Shown piece after piece: positions 7,132 to 9,087 of a stretch of DNA of 9,087 bases (the stretch's first letter is position 1; every line of letters starts with the position of its first letter). A program made the position numbers and the translations under genes. Source of the stretch: GCA-2699365 sp036160955 (lineage in GTDB: Bacteria; Verrucomicrobiota; Verrucomicrobiia; Opitutales; Coraliomargaritaceae); the NCBI GenBank assembly GCA_036160955.1, contig JAYYDJ010000100.1:1-9087 (forward strand), written 5' to 3'. The notes beneath the pieces are model-generated. The model saw only the letters and a program-made list of their open reading frames with translations, was not told the origin of the DNA and did not search any database.

Positions 7132-7548
7132 ATGTCAGATCTTGAATTGGAAGAGGGTTCAGTACTCAATCTTGATTTTACCAAGCTGCGTAAGGTTGCG
7201 AGTTGTGACGTAGATGTTCTTCTTGCGATCGCTCAAGACGCGAAAACTGGAGAGGTTTTAATAGTAGGCTATGCGAACCAATTAGCTCTAGATATCGCAC
7301 GTGAATCTGGAATGGCGACTTTTTGGAGTACGAGTCGTAATGAATTGTGGATTAAGGGAAAGACGAGCGGTGATTATCTCGAGATTAAAGAGATTCGAGT
7401 TAACTGCGAGCAAAACTCAATTTTATATCGGGTCATTCCTGCTGGAAAGGGTGCGTGCCACACAAAAAATGAATTAGGGGTCGCACGTACTGGATGTTAC
7501 TATCGTACTATTAATAAAGATGGCACTCTTGATTTCATCAGTCAATAA
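7132..7548 (+). CDS. hisI: Phosphoribosyl-AMP cyclohydrolase, variant metal site
   Basis: This 138-residue cytoplasmic protein matches HisI, which opens the adenine ring of phosphoribosyl-AMP in the third step of histidine synthesis. Recognisable blocks are EVLIVGYANQLAL (41-53), TFWSTSRNELWIKGKTSGD (63-81), ACHTK (108-112) and GCYYR (121-125). The zinc cysteines C92, C109 and C122 are present. The usual Asp-rich metal motif (DxDxD) next to the first cysteine reads NCEQNS at 91-96, so its acids are mostly replaced. The family's usual SGH after the KGE/T block is SGD here. The protein is therefore either a lineage-specific HisI variant or has an altered metal requirement. It is monofunctional, without a fused HisE domain. 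No other his gene is nearby. The ATG at 7132 is the only sensible start and lacks a Shine-Dalgarno. Its stop is 6 bp from the convergent lptE stop. Confidence 0.9.
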   Translation: MSDLELEEGSVLNLDFTKLRKVASCDVDVLLAIAQDAKTGEVLIVGYANQLALDIARESGMATFWSTSRNELWIKGKTSGDYLEIKEIRVNCEQNSILYRVIPAGKGACHTKNELGVARTGCYYRTINKDGTLDFISQ

Positions 7549-7554
7549 GTGGAT

Positions 7555-8100
7555 TTACCAAGCCCCCAGTATTGTGTCACTAATTTTACGTGAAAGTCCG
7601 CGTGTTAGACGGGGCATAGATTGATATTCTGCAAGCGCATATTGATCAATAGTAGTATTTTGATAGGGGTTGTTAGTATGAGCAGTGGACAGCTGATCGA
7701 CTATTCTATCCTTAATCAGATAACGGCCTGTTGAACGATTAAATAAACTAATCTCTGCAACGAGTCTTAAGTCAAAGCTTCTAGCAATTTCAGTATCTGT
7801 ACTTTGCAGAGCTCTAGCAGTACGAGTGTAATCCTTGAGCTTTATATACAGCACTACATCAGCAAGTTCTATAGAGCTAACTAGTTTTACTCGTCCATCA
7901 CGGATTAAGGTTTCTCGAACATTTGTAGTGATCAGTGCCTGAGATTGTGGTGCAAAGCTTTCGTTGCTTGCAGGGTTCACATATATTTTCTCGAATGGTA
8001 ACAATGCACCACTTCCTAAGTGGTATGTGGTACATCCGGTTAAAACACTAATTACTGTTAATGCTAAATATCCAAAAAATGTAGTGCGTGTTAAAGACAC
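7555..8100 (-). CDS. lptE: LptE-like LPS-assembly outer-membrane lipoprotein
   Basis: The 181-residue protein has a lipoprotein signal peptide: R5, a hydrophobic stretch 8-20, and the lipobox LTGC with C23 as the lipidated cysteine. The +2 residue is Thr, not the Asp that retains lipoproteins in the inner membrane, so outer-membrane sorting is likely. The mature start YHLGSGALLPFEKIYVNPASN followed by NVRETLIRDGR resembles the LptE/RlpB family, which plugs the LptD barrel and helps insert lipopolysaccharide. The family is divergent, so this rests on the profile-like start, size and neighbour. The start is GTG at 8100. No ATG occurs between the upstream in-frame stop and the lipobox. It lies 9 bp after the BamD-like gene and has no Shine-Dalgarno, so translation is probably coupled to that gene. 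hisI converges on it with a 6-bp gap. lptD is not in the window. Confidence 0.75.
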   Translation of the reverse strand: MSLTRTTFFGYLALTVISVLTGCTTYHLGSGALLPFEKIYVNPASNESFAPQSQALITTNVRETLIRDGRVKLVSSIELADVVLYIKLKDYTRTARALQSTDTEIARSFDLRLVAEISLFNRSTGRYLIKDRIVDQLSTAHTNNPYQNTTIDQYALAEYQSMPRLTRGLSRKISDTILGAW

Positions 8101-8109
8101 AATTATCTA

Positions 8110-9087
8110 TTAATTGGCAAATAAGAGTTTGCGTAGTAGGCGAGCGCCTTTTGCAGGACTTATACCTTTTTCAATCCTATCAATTCGAAGTGTCGCTTCC
8201 GCAGCTGCATCTGATTGTGGTGCAATGGTAATGGCTTCGTTATAAAAAACAAGTGCAGCAGTGTTATTATTACGATAGCGATAATAAAAGTCTCCCAAAT
8301 GCAAGCGACTTAACGCTAGAGAATTTTCCATTTCTGTTAGACGAGCTTCAACTACACCAATGTTATCACTTTGTGGAAATAATGCGATAAAGTCTTCGTA
8401 GTAACTTATGGATTTGCGAGTGGCTCCTTGGTCGTGTTCATAGCTTTCAACCAAATCTGCAAAGGTTTCCGCTAAGTTAAAATATGCATCTGGTGCTAAT
8501 GTGCTTTGTGGGTAAAAATTTATTAATCGATCTAATGCATCAATCGATATATCTGTTTGATTTTGCTTTTGAGCGACTAATGCAATGTTCATGAGAGCCA
8601 GTGGAGCATAATCTCCGTATGGTGCATTGCGCAAAATACGCTCAAACTGTAGGATGGACTCAGCTTCCTGTTTGAAGGTAGGAATAATTCCAAAAAGCCG
8701 ACTGCGTGCTCCTTCCATAATCACAGTTGCACACTCAAATTGTGCGGCAATAACTTGATCGAATTTTGGGTATTCAGGGTGCTCTTCAATGATGATTTGC
8801 ATGAGATCAAATGCCTTGATCCATTGTCCATTTGCCATCTTTATTTTTCCTCTTAGGTAGAGAGACTCACCTGCTGCAATGGTGGTTGGATATTTTTTAA
8901 TTACCTTCTTAAAAATACGTTCTGCACTTCGACGACTCCCATTTTCAAGCTTCGTTTTACCCTGTTCTATTAAAGCGATTGCTTCGCCTTCATCCTCTTC
9001 AGTTGCTGCATTAAACGCCTTTAGCTTTGCAAGCTCATTATCTTTGAACCAATCACTGGGCTTAAGTGAAAGCGCTGCTTGTAAACT
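8110..9087 (-). CDS. BamD/YfiO-like tetratricopeptide repeat protein (N-terminus beyond window)
   Basis: The frame stays open from the stop at 8110 to the window edge, giving 325 residues of a protein whose start lies to the right. The first in-frame ATG, at 8838, is internal: the 83 residues before it continue the same helical-repeat pattern (AERIFKKVIKKYPTT, then LYLRGKIKMANGQW). TPR-like helix pairs recur with the FxxxIxxYP-type signature, for example ILRNAPYGDYA, LINFYPQSTLAPDAYFNLAE, FIALFPQSD and AITIAPQSDAA. This spacing fits the BamD/YfiO class, outer-membrane lipoproteins that deliver porins to BamA. The signal peptide and lipobox needed to confirm export are not visible. Pairing with an LptE-like gene 9 bp downstream supports a role in envelope assembly. 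A general periplasmic TPR protein remains possible. Confidence 0.7.
   Translation of the reverse strand, partial: SLQAALSLKPSDWFKDNELAKLKAFNAATEEDEGEAIALIEQGKTKLENGSRRSAERIFKKVIKKYPTTIAAGESLYLRGKIKMANGQWIKAFDLMQIIIEEHPEYPKFDQVIAAQFECATVIMEGARSRLFGIIPTFKQEAESILQFERILRNAPYGDYAPLALMNIALVAQKQNQTDISIDALDRLINFYPQSTLAPDAYFNLAETFADLVESYEHDQGATRKSISYYEDFIALFPQSDNIGVVEARLTEMENSLALSRLHLGDFYYRYRNNNTAALVFYNEAITIAPQSDAAAEATLRIDRIEKGISPAKGARLLRKLLFAN

Noticed and set aside
8110..8838. BamD-like gene starting at ATG 8838 as a complete 242-residue protein
   Set aside because: The frame continues without a stop to 9087 and the upstream residues carry the same TPR-like pattern, so 8838 is an internal methionine.
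1..9087. CRISPR array, insertion sequence, tRNA or prophage material
   Set aside because: No regularly spaced repeats, transposase motifs, tRNA-like cloverleaf or phage genes were seen on either strand.

Overview
The window looks like ordinary chromosomal DNA from a moderately AT-rich Gram-negative bacterium. The LptE-like lipoprotein and BamD-like protein at the right end imply an outer membrane with lipopolysaccharide. Almost no start codon has a Shine-Dalgarno sequence, and the bamD-like/lptE pairing plus the style of the transketolase, NadA and HisI proteins remind me of Verrucomicrobiota (Opitutales-like). That placement is an inference from general resemblance and was not tested by search.

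Layout, left to right: (1) 1-1480, minus strand, cut by the window edge: a RecB-like PD-(D/E)XK nuclease fused to the front half of an XPD/DinG-type iron-sulfur helicase. (2) 1481-1599, a short divergent control region with a 24-bp imperfect palindrome. (3) 1600-2538, plus: UDP-glucuronate decarboxylase (UDP-xylose synthase). (4) 2532-3743, minus: an MFS transporter whose 3' end overlaps the previous gene by 7 bp. (5) 3836-4822, minus: quinolinate synthase NadA. (6) 4956-6950, minus: transketolase. (7) 6951-7131, a divergent control region. (8) 7132-7548, plus: a variant phosphoribosyl-AMP cyclohydrolase HisI. (9) 7555-8100, minus: an LptE-like lipoprotein. (10) 8110-9087, minus, cut by the right edge: a BamD-like TPR protein, 9 bp upstream of lptE and probably in one operon with it.

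The genes are mainly housekeeping: sugar-nucleotide supply for surface glycans, NAD synthesis, the pentose phosphate pathway, histidine synthesis and outer-membrane assembly. Apart from bamD-lptE they look like single-gene units and not one pathway. No stretch over 300 bp lacks a gene. I saw no tRNA, rRNA, insertion sequence, CRISPR array or phage gene. I did not find a convincing new multi-gene system. The points most worth a second look are the nuclease-helicase fusion, the altered metal-site residues of HisI, and the two operator-like symmetrical elements in the divergent intergenic regions.
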